Assembly (NCBI RefSeq): GCF_024713945.1
Contig: NC_134677.1
Location: 6,265,001 to 6,329,000, forward strand
From: Dermatophagoides farinae
Lineage: Eukaryota > Arthropoda > Arachnida > Sarcoptiformes > Pyroglyphidae
DNA length: 64,000 nt
Reading direction: 5' to 3'
Both the position numbers and the translations under genes were made by a program. Under the pieces are notes generated by a model. That model ran no database searches. It saw only the letters and a program-made list of their open reading frames with translations, and was not told where the DNA came from. Position 1 is the stretch's first letter, and the number at the start of each line of letters is the position of its first letter. Of the stretch, positions 37,538 through 50,937 are shown in pieces.

Positions 37538-40500
37538 ATAGTTGATGTATGAACACAGAGAAGCAGAAAATTGTCGAGTTGACAAGCTTTCATTGCCAAA
37601 TGTTGCATTCTTTACTTTTAAAGCGATCAATGCGACAAATCATACACAAATACACACTTATATGTGTGGCGTTTGACTGGCCCAAAGTTTACTTGGTCCC
37701 CTTGTTGTTCGTCTTTTTTCAGCCCATTTTATTTTAGTTGTTCACTTATTTTTAGTTTCCTACTATTCAGGTTTATATTCTAAAAACTTTTTTTTTGTTG
37801 CATCCAATCCAGGGGTATAGGGGATGGAAAAAACTTTAATTTTTTTGTTTTGTTTTGTTGAATTTTTTTTCAGTTTTCGGTAAAATGGGCGTATTTTTTG
37901 TTTTTTTTAGAGAAATCTATTGAGAATCTAAAGTCATGAAGAAAAGTAAGAAATTTTTTTTGATCAAACAAAACTTTTATCATCATCATCATCGTTACCA
38001 TCGTTGCCACCATCATTTATTTGGTTGGTACGACATGCTTTATATGTGTGTAGGCATATTCGCGCTTGGTCGGGTTGTCAACCGAACCGAATATAAAACC
38101 CGGGCCTAGGCTATGACTTTTTTCTGAATTAATTTTTCGGTGTCGAGTCTTTTTGCAATCGCTCTTGTTGTTGTTGTTGTTGTTGTCGTTGTTGTCATCA
38201 AAAATGTCTGTCATATTGGTTTATGTAAATTGTCCGTGCATATATATTGGCAACGACCACTTGGTTCGCATGAATGACGCAACAATATTACTTATACTCA
38301 TATGATATGTCACATAGAATGTGAAAATATATGATATGTATGGCATTCACGAATGATATGATGATAGTAAGCTTCAATTTTAACTACACAGAAAAAAAAC
38401 TTTGATATTGTTGACATTTTTTTTGAGCGGCCGTCATAATCATCATAATCTATGCGTGATTCTTATATAATTTCGAATTTTGAAATTTCCGTTTTTCACA
38501 AGTGTGCGGTATTTATAAGCCGATTTTAATTGGATCATGACAATTTGACTGTATATGTGTTTGAATGTTTGTTGTGTGAAATTGATATATAATATCCGTT
38601 TTCTTTTTCTTTTTTTTTGAGATTTGATTTTTGAATTCAAATTGGATTTTGGATGGATTAATCATTTTTTTTCATTCATTTTCTGATTGATCAATTTTTG
38701 TTATCACACTGTGTGTGTGTGTGCAATACTTTGTTTTGTTTTTCCACAAAATTATATTTTTATGGCTTTTGATGACAGCAAAAAAAAAATATAGGAATGG
38801 ATTGAATTGTGTACAACAAAAAAAGAGCAATACAGTAATTAATTTCTGTTATTACTTGATTTAAATGAATCATACAAGACAATCCCATTTAGTGATGATA
38901 TTATTTTGTTTTCTGTAGTTTCATTTTCAAAATTTAATAATCTTTAGATTTGATTTAATTCAATTTGATCCAAATGTCATATGATGGGATTTATAATCCG
39001 AATGTTGATGAAAAACAAGTATACAGAGATTTTCATATCAAATAAAATGTCAAAGTTGATTTCCATCACCTTTGCTTTAAAAAAAATCTTTGGGTTCACT
39101 AATGAATAAAAAAACAGGAACAAAAAAAAATTGTGAATCCTTTGATGTCAATGCTCTTATCAACCTATAGGTCGGATCGATTTTTTTTTGAATGTTGTCC
39201 ATGATGAAGATCGTAAATGAACATTTTTTTTATATGTTTACACATTCATCTTTTATGAAAATCTGGCTTTCAAAGTCCATTTTGTCATTATATCGTCATT
39301 ATGATGATAATCATGTTGATCATCCATAGCTTGTTTAAAATTTAATTTTTCTGGGTCAAATTATCATCATTATTATTATTGAGTTGACACCTTGACATTC
39401 AAGAGAAAAAAAATGAAAATTTTTTTTCCTCTCTCATGTTGATGACAAAGTATGATCGTAACAATATCAAATATGTATGTATGCTAATACTTAGTTTTGA
39501 ATTGTTTTAAACTACATATATGTTGGCGACATACAAAAACAAAAATAATTTACAAGATTTCTGTCAAAAAATAAAAATTTTTAGTATAAAAAAGCAAATA
39601 CCTGGGAAGCTTGTTGTTGGTGTGTGTGTGTATGTGTATGTGGATATGATGACAACAGAAACGACAAACTAAAGAAGGGTCAACAACATTCACATTGCAT
39701 AAAAGGAGGATCAATCCTGATGTGCAACAAGTCAAAGTCGTTAGCCATCATTTTCATCGATGATCATCTTTATTGTCGAAATCCTTTGCTGATGATGTTG
39801 TTGTAAGATTGCTATGGTAGCAATTGGTTGACTGTTTTTTTTTCTATTAAACAGGTAGTCATTTTGGAGTTCTCTCATTTCGTTTTCGTATCATTTACAA
39901 TTGTATTTTTTAAAAACAGAAATACCAAAAAATTGTAAACTGTGAATATATTGAAAAAGAAAATACGACGATGAAGATCGGTTAATTACCATTTCAAAAT
40001 GGTTAAAGTTTGTTTTATTTTATTTTTTTTTTTTCATCAACATTCGTCGTCATCATCATCATCGTCGTTATTTGTTGTTGTTGTCGATCGTCATGAAAAA
40101 ACCAGCATGATACGATATGATGACCAAATAGTGAGTTTGTGAATTAGCCGACATGAATGAATGTATGTATGGAAAAAAAAGACAAGGAAACAAACAATTT
40201 TTTGGCGGTTGAATTTTTTTTTTGTATGCTCATGTTTACCATTCTCTACTACTATTTTAACTATTCACTAGATCTAAATATCTTGAATTATTTTTTGGTA
40301 TTTTTTTTCGTTTGCTTATTTTATTGTTTGCTCTTCTCATATTAACACTATTGAACCATCATTTTTTTCATTTGATCATCTTTTTTTTGCTATCAATGTC
40401 AAGATGAGAAAAAAAAGAAAAGAATAGAAAAAGACCAATCCATGTTTGCGTGTGTGTGTGTGTGTGTCTATTTGATCATCATCATCTTTATCTTGGCTAA

Positions 40501-41980
40501 AACCTATCTGTGAGAAATGAAAAAAAAACGAAAAAAAACCCAATATATATGCCGATAAAAAAAATAAGACATTTGATGATGTTTTGAGGATTGCCATTAA
40601 TGAACATCAACAATAAACGAATCAAAAAAAAATGAGAATCAAATAATGGGGAAAGATGTGATTTAATTCAGGATTTGTATTGGTAGTTTCTCTCTCTCTC
40701 TCTCTTTTTATGTTTGTTCATGGCGAAATTCTTGACCACCTCTGGTTATTTTTATTAATATTTGGACCATTGTGTGCATCTTTACATTCGATCCATAATG
40801 TTTGATGTTCATTGCCTATCATCAAATTGTGTACAATAATAATAAACAGAAGCGATTTTTTTTTGTTAACGAAGCAATCTTTAATTTTTTTTAAAATTAT
40901 TTTTGCACTTTTGTACACACTCACAGAGTGTACAAGTATTATATTATTGATGTGTTCGTTAACAAATTTTCATTTATTGAAAATTTTTATTATTATTATT
41001 ATTATAAGCCTTTTTGTCAAGACTTATTCGTTCGTTCAAAATGAATCTGATTTGATTGGTTTCTTTGAATTTGATTGCATTTTTTTTTATTATTTAATTT
41101 ATTCCTGATGATCAGTTTTGATTTATGGTTGTGAATTCTTTTTCATTATCATTCAATTTTTAGCTATTGGATCCAATCAGTTAATCGGCATTCAAATATC
41201 TTTTTTTCGACAACAAACTAAAATAAAATTAAGCCAGCTTTTTGAGATGATAGACCTACTGATTCGATGTTTGATCTGAAAGACTTGTCGATTTGCTGAA
41301 TGATGAAGAAAAAAAATTCCTTTATTCGCACGATTTGCACAGCATGATGCATTACAGATTTTGAATTTCGCCAATATTTGACTTATAATCAATCGTTGAT
41401 GAACGGTATATTCATTTGATTCAATGATAATCAGGTAGTATGTTAGAGCCAAGTGAGAGATTCTTTCATCATCATCCAAAGTTAAAGTTCATTCATTGAA
41501 CTTTTTTTCTCAACACATAAAAGTACAAGGTCAATTTAGGATTTGATGATGAACTTTGACATGACGTCGTGATATGTCATTAGCATCTCATACTTGTGTA
41601 TCTATAATTTCAAAATGTTTACTTTTTTTCTTTCCAATTTTTCATCATCATCATCATCATCAGTCATCCATCATCACCTTTTTCAATATTTTTTTTTGTT
41701 GTTTGTTTCCCATCCGCCTTGTAACCGGTGCCAAAGTAATTTTTCATTCTTTAATTGAAATTGAATATAAATATTAATTATTTCAATTATAATCATCATC
41801 ACTTTTAACATCGATTAGCTACAGTTTATGGCATCCGGGCACTTGGATCCACAAATGAATGATTATTGAATAATCTTCAAATATAGCAATTAACAACCAC
41901 CAAAAAAAAAGATATTTTTTTATTTATTCACAATCGGTGGATTGTCTGGCGGCATGGCACACACATGTTTAATGGTCACT

Positions 41981-42011
41981 ATTTATTTATTTATTTATTT
42001 TTTTTTTTTTT
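41981..42011. repeat. ATTT repeat grading into poly-T
   Basis: Five ATTT units followed by a T run to 42011. Confidence 0.85.
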
Positions 42012-42378
42012 GAAAAAATAAAGACAAAAATTATGATTGAACATTTGAAGCAAACGATAATGGTCAATATCTTGTTCATAGGATGTTTTTGTATGTATGG
42101 AGTGTTTTTTGGCTCCTACTTGACAAATATCTAATTGCAAAATTATCTCTCAAGATGTTCGGATTTCTCGTTGTTGATGATGTTGATGATGATTTGGCTA
42201 ATTACTTGTCTTCTTTTTTTTCGTAAAGAACTCTCCTCCCCCTTCATAACTATAACCAAAAGACAGAAAATAATATCGAGAATAAGTGACAAGCAAAAAT
42301 CTCTTCTTTCTAAGAAGGAAAAGAAAAACGAATTCTCCAAAACGATAAAATAACCATAGGATAAAATTGGTGATAACG

Positions 42379-42408
42379 TGTCTGTCAGTCAGTCTGTCTG
42401 TCTGCCTG
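42379..42408. repeat. GTCT/GTCA tetranucleotide repeat
   Basis: Imperfect GTCT and GTCA units, a class seen only here in the window. Confidence 0.8.
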
Positions 42409-44165
42409 AATGGATGATTAAACCAAATTACCATTTATATGTGTGTGTTTATATTACGTAAAAATACTTGAACATTTTGTCGAATGATTTCGATGATGAT
42501 GATGATGATAATAATATCGATATCGACATTTTTCGGCCACCTTTTCTTATTTTCCACTTATTCTTGAGTCTTTGGCTTTTAATTCAAGATGCATATCGAT
42601 AGGCGTTTTCATATATTTAATGCACATAAAGATGAACAAACAAACAGAAGAAAAAACAGTGACAAAGGTCTTCACACACTCGATATAATGCATTCGAAAG
42701 TGTTTTTTTCGGACCCATTGTTGTTATTGATGATGATGGTTGTTGTCTTGTAAATACGTCGTCAACTTTGACAACGATGATAATAATTCAAACTGTATTT
42801 GATGATAAAAATCATGATCATCATCATAATCATTTTCGGGCTTTCTTTTGGATGTCCACAGACAATTATTATCATTACTAATATTATAACCGGACCATAT
42901 GGCCATTGTATGTTTATAAAGAAAATAGTAGAATACTCTATATGAGCAGAGAATATAATAAAGAATAATCTATGTATCTTTATCTTGCCATCATTTACTT
43001 GAAATACTCATTTAGTAATTGCATTTTTGCCACCACCATTTTCTGATTATGGTAAATGTTTGTGTTTCGTTTTTTTTCGTTCTTATCGTTTTTACAAAAC
43101 ATATACGAATGGTAGAAAAAAAATGATAAAATAATTATGCTATGTTTATATGTATGATTCTATCGTTCTATATTGACCATTTACATTAATTCGTGCATAT
43201 GTGACCACAAATGGAATAGATAAAAAATCGGGTACGCATTTGATAATGTTGATTATGATTCGAGAAAAAAAATGTTGATGAAAGCTATGTAATGTTTGCA
43301 TGTATATTTGGTGTTGGTGTTCAACGGTTGATTTCAGCCAAAGAGATAAAATAAATTTTGTCCATTTTGTGGCCACTGAGAAAGAGAAAAAGAAAAAAAT
43401 TCCTATTCCTAATGAAATTAATGTAGTTTTCAAGAAGAAAAACATTGAACAAGATTTTATTTTTTTAATATCTTGTTTTTTGAAACCTGGTTTGAAAAAA
43501 AATTGATTCAAATCTTTAGAATCGATTTTATGCTTACATGTATGTGCAAATTGCAGTCAAATTTAAACAAGTGAAAAAAAACTAGATTGACAAAATCATT
43601 TTGACGCCTGCGGTGGACATTGGATTGTTCTTTTCTTTGAAATTCCATTGTATACATGAAAAAAATGAGAAAAAAATTTGCTTGAAACGCCACCCATCAA
43701 TAGCTTATTTTTCCCATTGATTCAAATTCAAAGCATTGGCATTATTAAATCAGGTGTTCAACCAAAATGAATACAAAATTCAACATTACATGCATATGTG
43801 TCACACACACACAAGATCATGTTTCGTTTCGTTTAATTTTTTTTTTGTTGTTGCTGCCTCTATTCATTTATTCATTATATATATATATGTGCCCACAAAT
43901 AGAATCTACATTTCTATTATTTGCTCTTTTTGTGTTTGTTTGTTTGTTTGTTTCCAAAATAACACAGATTCTTAATATATAAAGATTCAGAATTTGGTTT
44001 CTCCACTCAAAAATGTTTTAATTATACGAAAAAAAATATAGCAAATAGAAAAAAAAACACAGAAATGAAAAAAAACAGAAAAAGGAAAAGAAAAAACAGA
44101 GTTATCAGAATTTTCCATTATGTTTATGAAGCGATCAAGATGATGTTGATGTGAATGATGATAGC

Positions 44166-44184
44166 CGTCGTCGTCGTCGTCGTC
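44166..44184. repeat. CGT microsatellite
   Basis: Six CGT units, CpG-containing. Confidence 0.9.
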
Positions 44185-46060
44185 ATACAAACAATTGGGC
44201 AAACAATGTTTGTCCAAAGAAAAAGCAAAAGAAAAAATAGAATGAAAAAGAAATGTTTAAACAAATGTTCCAATAAATACACACACACACATACAATATA
44301 CACATACAGACACTTTAGACAGATAGACATACAAATCAAAAAATCAAACTTTCAATAGAACCTGAAATGATGATGGATAAACATTGGAACATCAATATCT
44401 TCCCCCACTCTACAAAAACAACAACCCAAAAAAAAATAGTGGCTCAAAGTTCGATTTATTTTTTTTTCTCATTTCAATTCAATATAGCCTGGTTTCTTTC
44501 TTTCTTTCTTTATTATCGTTTTTCTTTTTTTCGGGTCTCATTCACACTCTCTCACATAGACACTTATACAAAGATTTTTGTTGTTGTTGTTGTTCTATGC
44601 CTTGGTCCAAACATTGCGATTGGTAAATAAAATATTTTCCTACAACATTTATTTAATATACACCAACATGGTCCAGTATAAAAATCTTTCATTTCTTTAC
44701 GTTTATCATCATCATCATCATGATTATTTATGCCATGTTTACTTTTTTCCCTTTTTTTTATATTTTTGTCGATTGTTATTTGCCACTGTTATTTGAATGA
44801 ATGAAATGAATAGCATTGTCCAATTGAAATGGACACGACGATGAATTTTTTTTTTGTATAATGGGAAAGAAAATGAAAAATGTTCAATTCTCTTTGGCTA
44901 TTACCTACATGGACACACCGAGACAATATTCAATGGATTTCACTTGCTGAACATTATATTATTTTTATGTTTCCATCATCATCAAAAATAATATAATCGA
45001 TCCAAAAAAAAAGATGGACGAATATCATTTGTTTTTCTGTTTATTCAAGTCTTTTTTTTATGGGGCTCATTGTATTATGTTATGATGATTGGCATTATTA
45101 TTTATCATTGTTTGTAGTTTATCGATGTTTTTAATAAGAGAATCAAAATTTGTCAATTTGAAATTATATGATTCAATTCATTTTGAATCATTTTGAGACT
45201 ATTGTTATTTTTATAATTATTATTTGGATATTTTAACCACTACGTTCTATTGATTTTTGATCAATCAATTTGCTTGACTATTCAATGTCGCCACCTTTAC
45301 CATATTACAGATTATCATATAACGATGACTATGACCGAATTGAAAAAAAAATTTATTCATTTTTTATTGCTAACATAATATGGATTACCATGAATCATGC
45401 AAGTGATGTGTTTGTTTTTTCAATTCATATTCAATTTGAATTTTGAATCCGGTCACTTTTTTTCCTTAAAGCCAGATGATTTTTTTTTTGCTCGGATTTC
45501 TTTGACTTGAAAACGAAAATTTGGATTGGCACTAATAATCTTTTGCTAGATGATTTTATTTTAAATCGTACAGGGTTTTTTTTGATTTTTTTTACTCTTA
45601 TACTGCGTTATATGAAGTTAAAGCTGTTATTAGTTGTCTGGATACAGAAATGAAAAAAAACAACAACAACAAAAAAAATCCAGTTCAGTTTGATCATCAT
45701 CATGGCTTTTAACCAACGATAGCCACAAAAAGGAGGATCTCAAATACTTCAAAAGAATTTATTCGTTTTATATCAAAGCATTAAGAATATTATAATCTTT
45801 AAAATGCTCATAATCGATAAATTATCTTTAATTGTCGTGCATCACACACACACACACACATGATCTTATTCTAATTATATCCAGTGGCTTTAACTTTTTT
45901 TATGATATTATATCATATCATGATGAAGAGATAAAAAAAAGAAAAAGATTTCACATTTTACACCAGATAATATTGTTGTTAGGTCATTTGAAACCTTTAC
46001 TATTAAATCGGCTAATTATTTCATTGCCATTTATCCATATATTTGTTACCTTGATCAATT

Positions 46061-46086
46061 CGATCGATGAATCAATCAATCGATCG
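46061..46086. repeat. Inverted repeat CGATCGAT / ATCGATCG
   Basis: Two perfect 8-bp arms (46061-46068 and 46079-46086) are separated by 10 bases. Each arm is also nearly self-complementary. Confidence 0.4.
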
Positions 46087-47222
46087 TGGAGTAACCATTT
46101 TCTGAATAATAGTTGTGTTTACCTCATTATTTTCTTTGCAAACAAACAAACAAAAATTTGAAAATTCAATCGTTTTTTACCAAACACAATTTTTCACCAT
46201 CATCATGCGAATATGATGAAAATCATAATCCAAATTTTTGTCGGTATACATAATGTTATGTTACTTGTTTCGCTTGGTTTACTCAAATTTCGATGTACTC
46301 ATTTTTATATCTGGTACCAGGAAAAAAATTCCAATCAATTTAACTCAATTAGAATTCGTCCATCTGTGTGTGTGTGTGTGCCGTTTTGACCGTTCTGATA
46401 ACTGTTCAATGAATGACATGAAAATTGCCTTAGTTTATTTTTGTACTAAGGAGCATTATGTTCAATTGTTAATTCAAAATTCAATTCAATACAATTCGGT
46501 TTGCATTGATCAAAGGTGTTAATATGGTATGTGCGTAATTTTTCTTTTCATTCTCATTCTTGTTTTCTTCTTCATTGAAATCGCTTTTTTCCACACCGTC
46601 ACCATCACAATGGTCGATATTAACATTAATACAATTCATATGCAGCTGTGTTTGTGAATGTATTATCACAAATCTATTCATTCATTCATTGAATTTCACA
46701 CTATTCAATTGTCGAAGATCATTTGCATGGTGTTGAAAAATTGACCAATCTTTTTTTTTTGCATTTCTTCCCCTCTTATACATTGCCTTTTTCATTTTTT
46801 TTTCTTGAATTGAAATCTGAATGCTCTAGTTGTAAAAACGTACCATGCGTACCATTTTTTCATTTTGTTTTATTTTTCTCACTACACAATAAATACCCGG
46901 TGACCATTTCCTTTCATTCAATCTCGATCGCATACTAATATTTGCCATGAAATCGATCACATACAAAGTTTGTACTGTATTACAAACGCATTGAATCCTA
47001 CATACGTGTGTTTGTGTGTGTGTGTGTATTGTTCTGTATTTGACAATTTTCAAGCTCATTGATCGTTATTTCTTTTTTTTCCTTTCATTTCAAAACAAAT
47101 TTGCCAAATTAGCCAAAAACAAATTTTTTTTCCTCTTTATCACTTTTTAATAAATGATTTTTGCTAACAGCTAATAGCAGTTTCAAAGCCATTTATATTC
47201 TATAGATGATTGGAATGGTGTG

Positions 47223-47672
47223 ATGTATACCCGTTTTCATGTATACCGTTATATATATATGACCAATTTTAATGATTGTAATAACAACCAAGCCATAAGT
47301 TGCATTGTCCATGATGTCAATGATGATCTTTATTATAAATTGAGTAATTCCGTTATTATCTTTCACTCTATTATTTCTGTCACACAGTCCAGAAATTTCT
47401 ATCCTGAAATTGTCATTGAACAGTCAGAAAAGAAAATTGGCTCAAGATTTATTAAATGTGTTAAATGTGAATTTGGTGTCTATATTTGTGCGATTATGTC
47501 ACCAATATTAAAAATTAAATCTTTTTTTTTCATTTTTTCTCTCTATCTTTTTGGTTTTTTATCCATGTGTTTTCTTTTTTTTGGTTGTTTTCGTTTAGTA
47601 TCGTTGATATCACAAGTTCAAATCATCTCATTTCATTCATTCATTCATTTTTTAGGGTTTTCTGTCAAATGA
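47223..47672 (+). CDS. Unverified ORF of 149 codons, possible single-exon hypothetical gene
   Basis: From ATG 47223 the + frame stays open for 149 codons before the stop. Apart from the 226-codon frame at 14931 this is the longest in the window, and it is not built on a microsatellite. Its first ~95 residues are of mixed composition with several Cys (a CVKC pair near residue 80). The last third is strongly hydrophobic and could form one or two membrane segments, but that part is written by T-rich DNA, which lowers its value as evidence. No promoter, no splice-site pairing and no recognisable family are seen. It may be a chance frame, a lineage-specific gene or an internal exon. Confidence 0.15.
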   Translation: MYTRFHVYRYIYMTNFNDCNNNQAISCIVHDVNDDLYYKLSNSVIIFHSIISVTQSRNFYPEIVIEQSEKKIGSRFIKCVKCEFGVYICAIMSPILKIKSFFFIFSLYLFGFLSMCFLFFGCFRLVSLISQVQIISFHSFIHFLGFSVK

Positions 47673-48759
47673 TGAATTTTTCTTATGCACGCACATTGAC
47701 GCAAATTCACGATTTGTCCATCGCGTGTATGTCTGGAATTATAAATATATCTTCAACTCGAATGATAATAAACGATTTGTGGTGGACAACATTGAAGACA
47801 CAATATACACATATACAAAAATTGGGGACACTGGTAAAAGAAAAAAGATAATGCCAAAAAAAAAATTTTCTATTTAAACTTGGTATTGCGATTCTCTTTC
47901 TCTCACCAGTGTGCCAAATGTGTCTTTCTTATGATCACTAAAAATAGAGTTTACAAATTGTTTCCAACTATCTATGACCAGATCAGCTTAATTTTTATTC
48001 TAAATTTCTTTTTACAAATATTTAGTCCAGAATTTTTCTTTCACTATCCATAGTAACCATGTGTTTTGTGTGTATGATCAACAATAACAGTCTGTCATCA
48101 TATGATTTTGTTTCTTTGGCTTAATTAATGTTTCCCCATTCAATACAGATAGCAAATAATCCTTCTTTTTATAAGCCTTATATATTCGGTAATTCGATTC
48201 CTTTTTCTTTTTGTGGTTTATGTCTATAACAATTTAATTGTAATGTTTTCAAGATGTTCTCCATTCACTTGGGTCCTTTTTTTCTGGATCTCAAATCTAA
48301 ATTGATGCATATGAATCTTAAGTTTGTTTTTGGTTTATTTTATTTTATTTTTTTTTGTTGTAACTCGATACGAACACAAAACATTCAACGATAGAACCAA
48401 AAAATTTGTGCATATATCCATTGAGTTTTTAATTAATACATATGCAAATATCCAAAACGGATGCAAATGATGCAAACTATATACATGAATATGAAGAATA
48501 TGGCCATTCTTTTCAAGTAACAACGGCCTGTGAATTATCCACAAATTTTTTTCTATGGTTGCTGTCGTTGTTGAAAAAAAGCACTTATTATTATTATTAT
48601 TATTGATGTAATAATGCATTTTACTGTTTTTTTTTCATTTGAAATTAAAGAGAAAAAAGAGTTTCCCTTTATTATAAGAAAACTCTTAGTCATTCTTATG
48701 AAATCCTTTAACAAAATTATAGTGCGAACAGACATTATATATTGTATTACATTTGGATT

Positions 48760-48780
48760 GTCGTCGTCGTCGTCGTCGTC
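48760..48780. repeat. GTC microsatellite
   Basis: Seven GTC units, CpG-containing. Confidence 0.9.
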
Positions 48781-50892
48781 AAGAATCATCATCATAACAT
48801 CATAACATCAGCAGCCAAAAAAGAATTTCTTTTCAAAAAAAAAAAAACATTTGAATTTAGGCTAATTGCAAAAATGTATAGAATATATATTTTTTTCCAA
48901 TTCAACCAAAGAAATATGGAAAAAAAATTTCGAAAGAGAATGTAACATATGAATTAGCCTTTCTTTTACGATTAATAATGAATTCGTAAAGAGATCGACA
49001 CGTTTGAATGCTTCTATGAAATGAGCGTAAAAATAGCCATGGATAATAATAATCATAGTCGCCATGAAGATCCATTGGCTCCTGTTCATTTTTTTTCGAA
49101 TAAAGAGAAGAATGTGAAAGAGAAGGGGAAATTACATGAAACAACTATTATCACGGTATGTCTTCTTTTCATCATTTAGTCAAGGTCTATTTATCATTGG
49201 TGGAAAAAAATATGAAATGTATCCATGTGAATATTTTTTTTTGTGGGGTGATCATGTCGTACATACACACAAACAACAATAGCAGGACACCAATGGTCGG
49301 TCTGATTCGTTTGTGGGTATCCGTTACGGATCGTTCTCATCATCATTGTTATAACCTTTGTTTTTAATTGGCATTTATTATTGTAGCCTATTTTGTAGCA
49401 GTTTTTTTTGTTTAATATATACTGCACCAAATATATGACATTATTGGTAATAATGACCTAACAGAATCTGTGATTTATTCTTGGTTCATTTTTTTCAATC
49501 AATTATACTATACTGACTGACCAATCTATGACTAAATAGATCGGCTGATCCATTCTTTTTTTTATTATGATATATTGATATTATTAGCTGTTGTTGTCCA
49601 TGAATATGAACCAAGAATTTTTGGATTATTCCAATAATAATGAATCTATTTTAGATATTCATATTCTCATCTCTCATCACTATCTACATGTATTGGAAAG
49701 AAAATTTAATTGGTTTTCTTTTTTGTTTTTCATTATTATCATTTGTTCGTATCAAATAAATCGAAATGAATAGCAGCCGGAAACATTAAAAATTCTTTTC
49801 ACACATATCAGAATCTTTAACACTATTCTTCCTTCTTATTAAGTCTCTCTAAAGATTAAAAATGAACGTTATTTTTAGTTAATTTGTTTGTTTTTTTTTC
49901 AAACATGAATCTAGTATCCAACATTCATTCATTAATAGTATCATGTTGATTTTTTTTTTCGTTGGACGACAACATATCATCCTCATCATGCAGACATGTA
50001 TATATAGATTAAGAAACAATGGCAATGCCAATCATCAAAGCAACAGAAAAAAAATTATATATCCACCATAATGACAACAACAACAACAACAACTGGTGAA
50101 TAGAGAATAGATTCCTATGATTTTATGAGCATAGAATCCTAGTATGTAAGTGTTCATTTGTGTGTGTGTGTGTGTGCATATGTGTTGAGCTTTGAAATTA
50201 ATAGCATCCATCCTTAACATACTAACAAACACAATGAACATAAAGTGTGAACAATGTTATGTTTCCAAATTGGAAAATTCTCTTTACTTTACCATCACTT
50301 TCACTCTCATAACGATTCTGATTCAAACACACACACACATACACATTTTTGTAACTGTAGCCAATTTGTCAGCTTAATTTTTGCAGCCGTTTTGTTTTTC
50401 CATCATCAACACCGACGACAATAGTTTTCTTTCTCACTCTCATTACGCCATTACACACTCATTTTTTCTGTTAGATTTTTATTTTTCATTCTCAATTCTT
50501 TGTTTGATTCGTTATTTTTTTCGCTCTTTTTCGCTCCACGTATGGAACATTGAGGTCTAATGTTTTCTGGATGGCAGATGTCAACCAAACATTTGTGTTT
50601 TTCTTTTTTTTTTGTTCGTACTATATTTTTTTTCTACCCGAATTCAATGAAGTTGTCCATTTAGAAAATGGAAAAAGGAAAAATTTTCAAAAAGAATTTT
50701 TCATTGTTTCTCTCACGCAATGATTGTTCACTGTTAATACATCAGGATGAACATATTGTGATAGCCGAATCAAAGATGTGATTTGTTCTATGATGTTATT
50801 CTAAATTATTGATCACTAATTCCGATGATGATGATGATGATGTTAATGATGATTTCGCATCAATCCTTAGTGTTGATTGTACCGGATTTTCA

Positions 50893-50928
<36 letters not shown>

Positions 50929-50937
50929 ATGATGATG
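50893..50937. repeat. ATG/ATT compound microsatellite
   Basis: ATG units, then GATTAT units, then ATG units again. Confidence 0.9.

Larger units (their letters stand above)
30001..47200. other. Non-coding, repeat-rich stretch (putative long intron, part 2)
   Basis: Again no exon is recognised with confidence. Somewhat more balanced, repeat-poor patches occur near 30130-30290, 33050-33130, 35540-35960, 38040-38160 and 41190-41480. Their frames on both strands encode nothing familiar and end within about 100 codons. Signals of possible interest are a triple TGCATG at 30963, a CpG palindrome at 36213, a GC-rich TATAAAA spot at 38092 and a possible recursive-splice point at 39854. Confidence 0.5.

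Noticed and set aside
41192-41479. 95-codon minus-strand frame of mixed composition
   Set aside because: No homology, promoter or splice support; length is within what chance gives in 64 kb.
43146-43511. 121-codon minus-strand frame
   Set aside because: The first half is Phe/Lys-rich from A/T homopolymers; the rest shows no recognisable motif.
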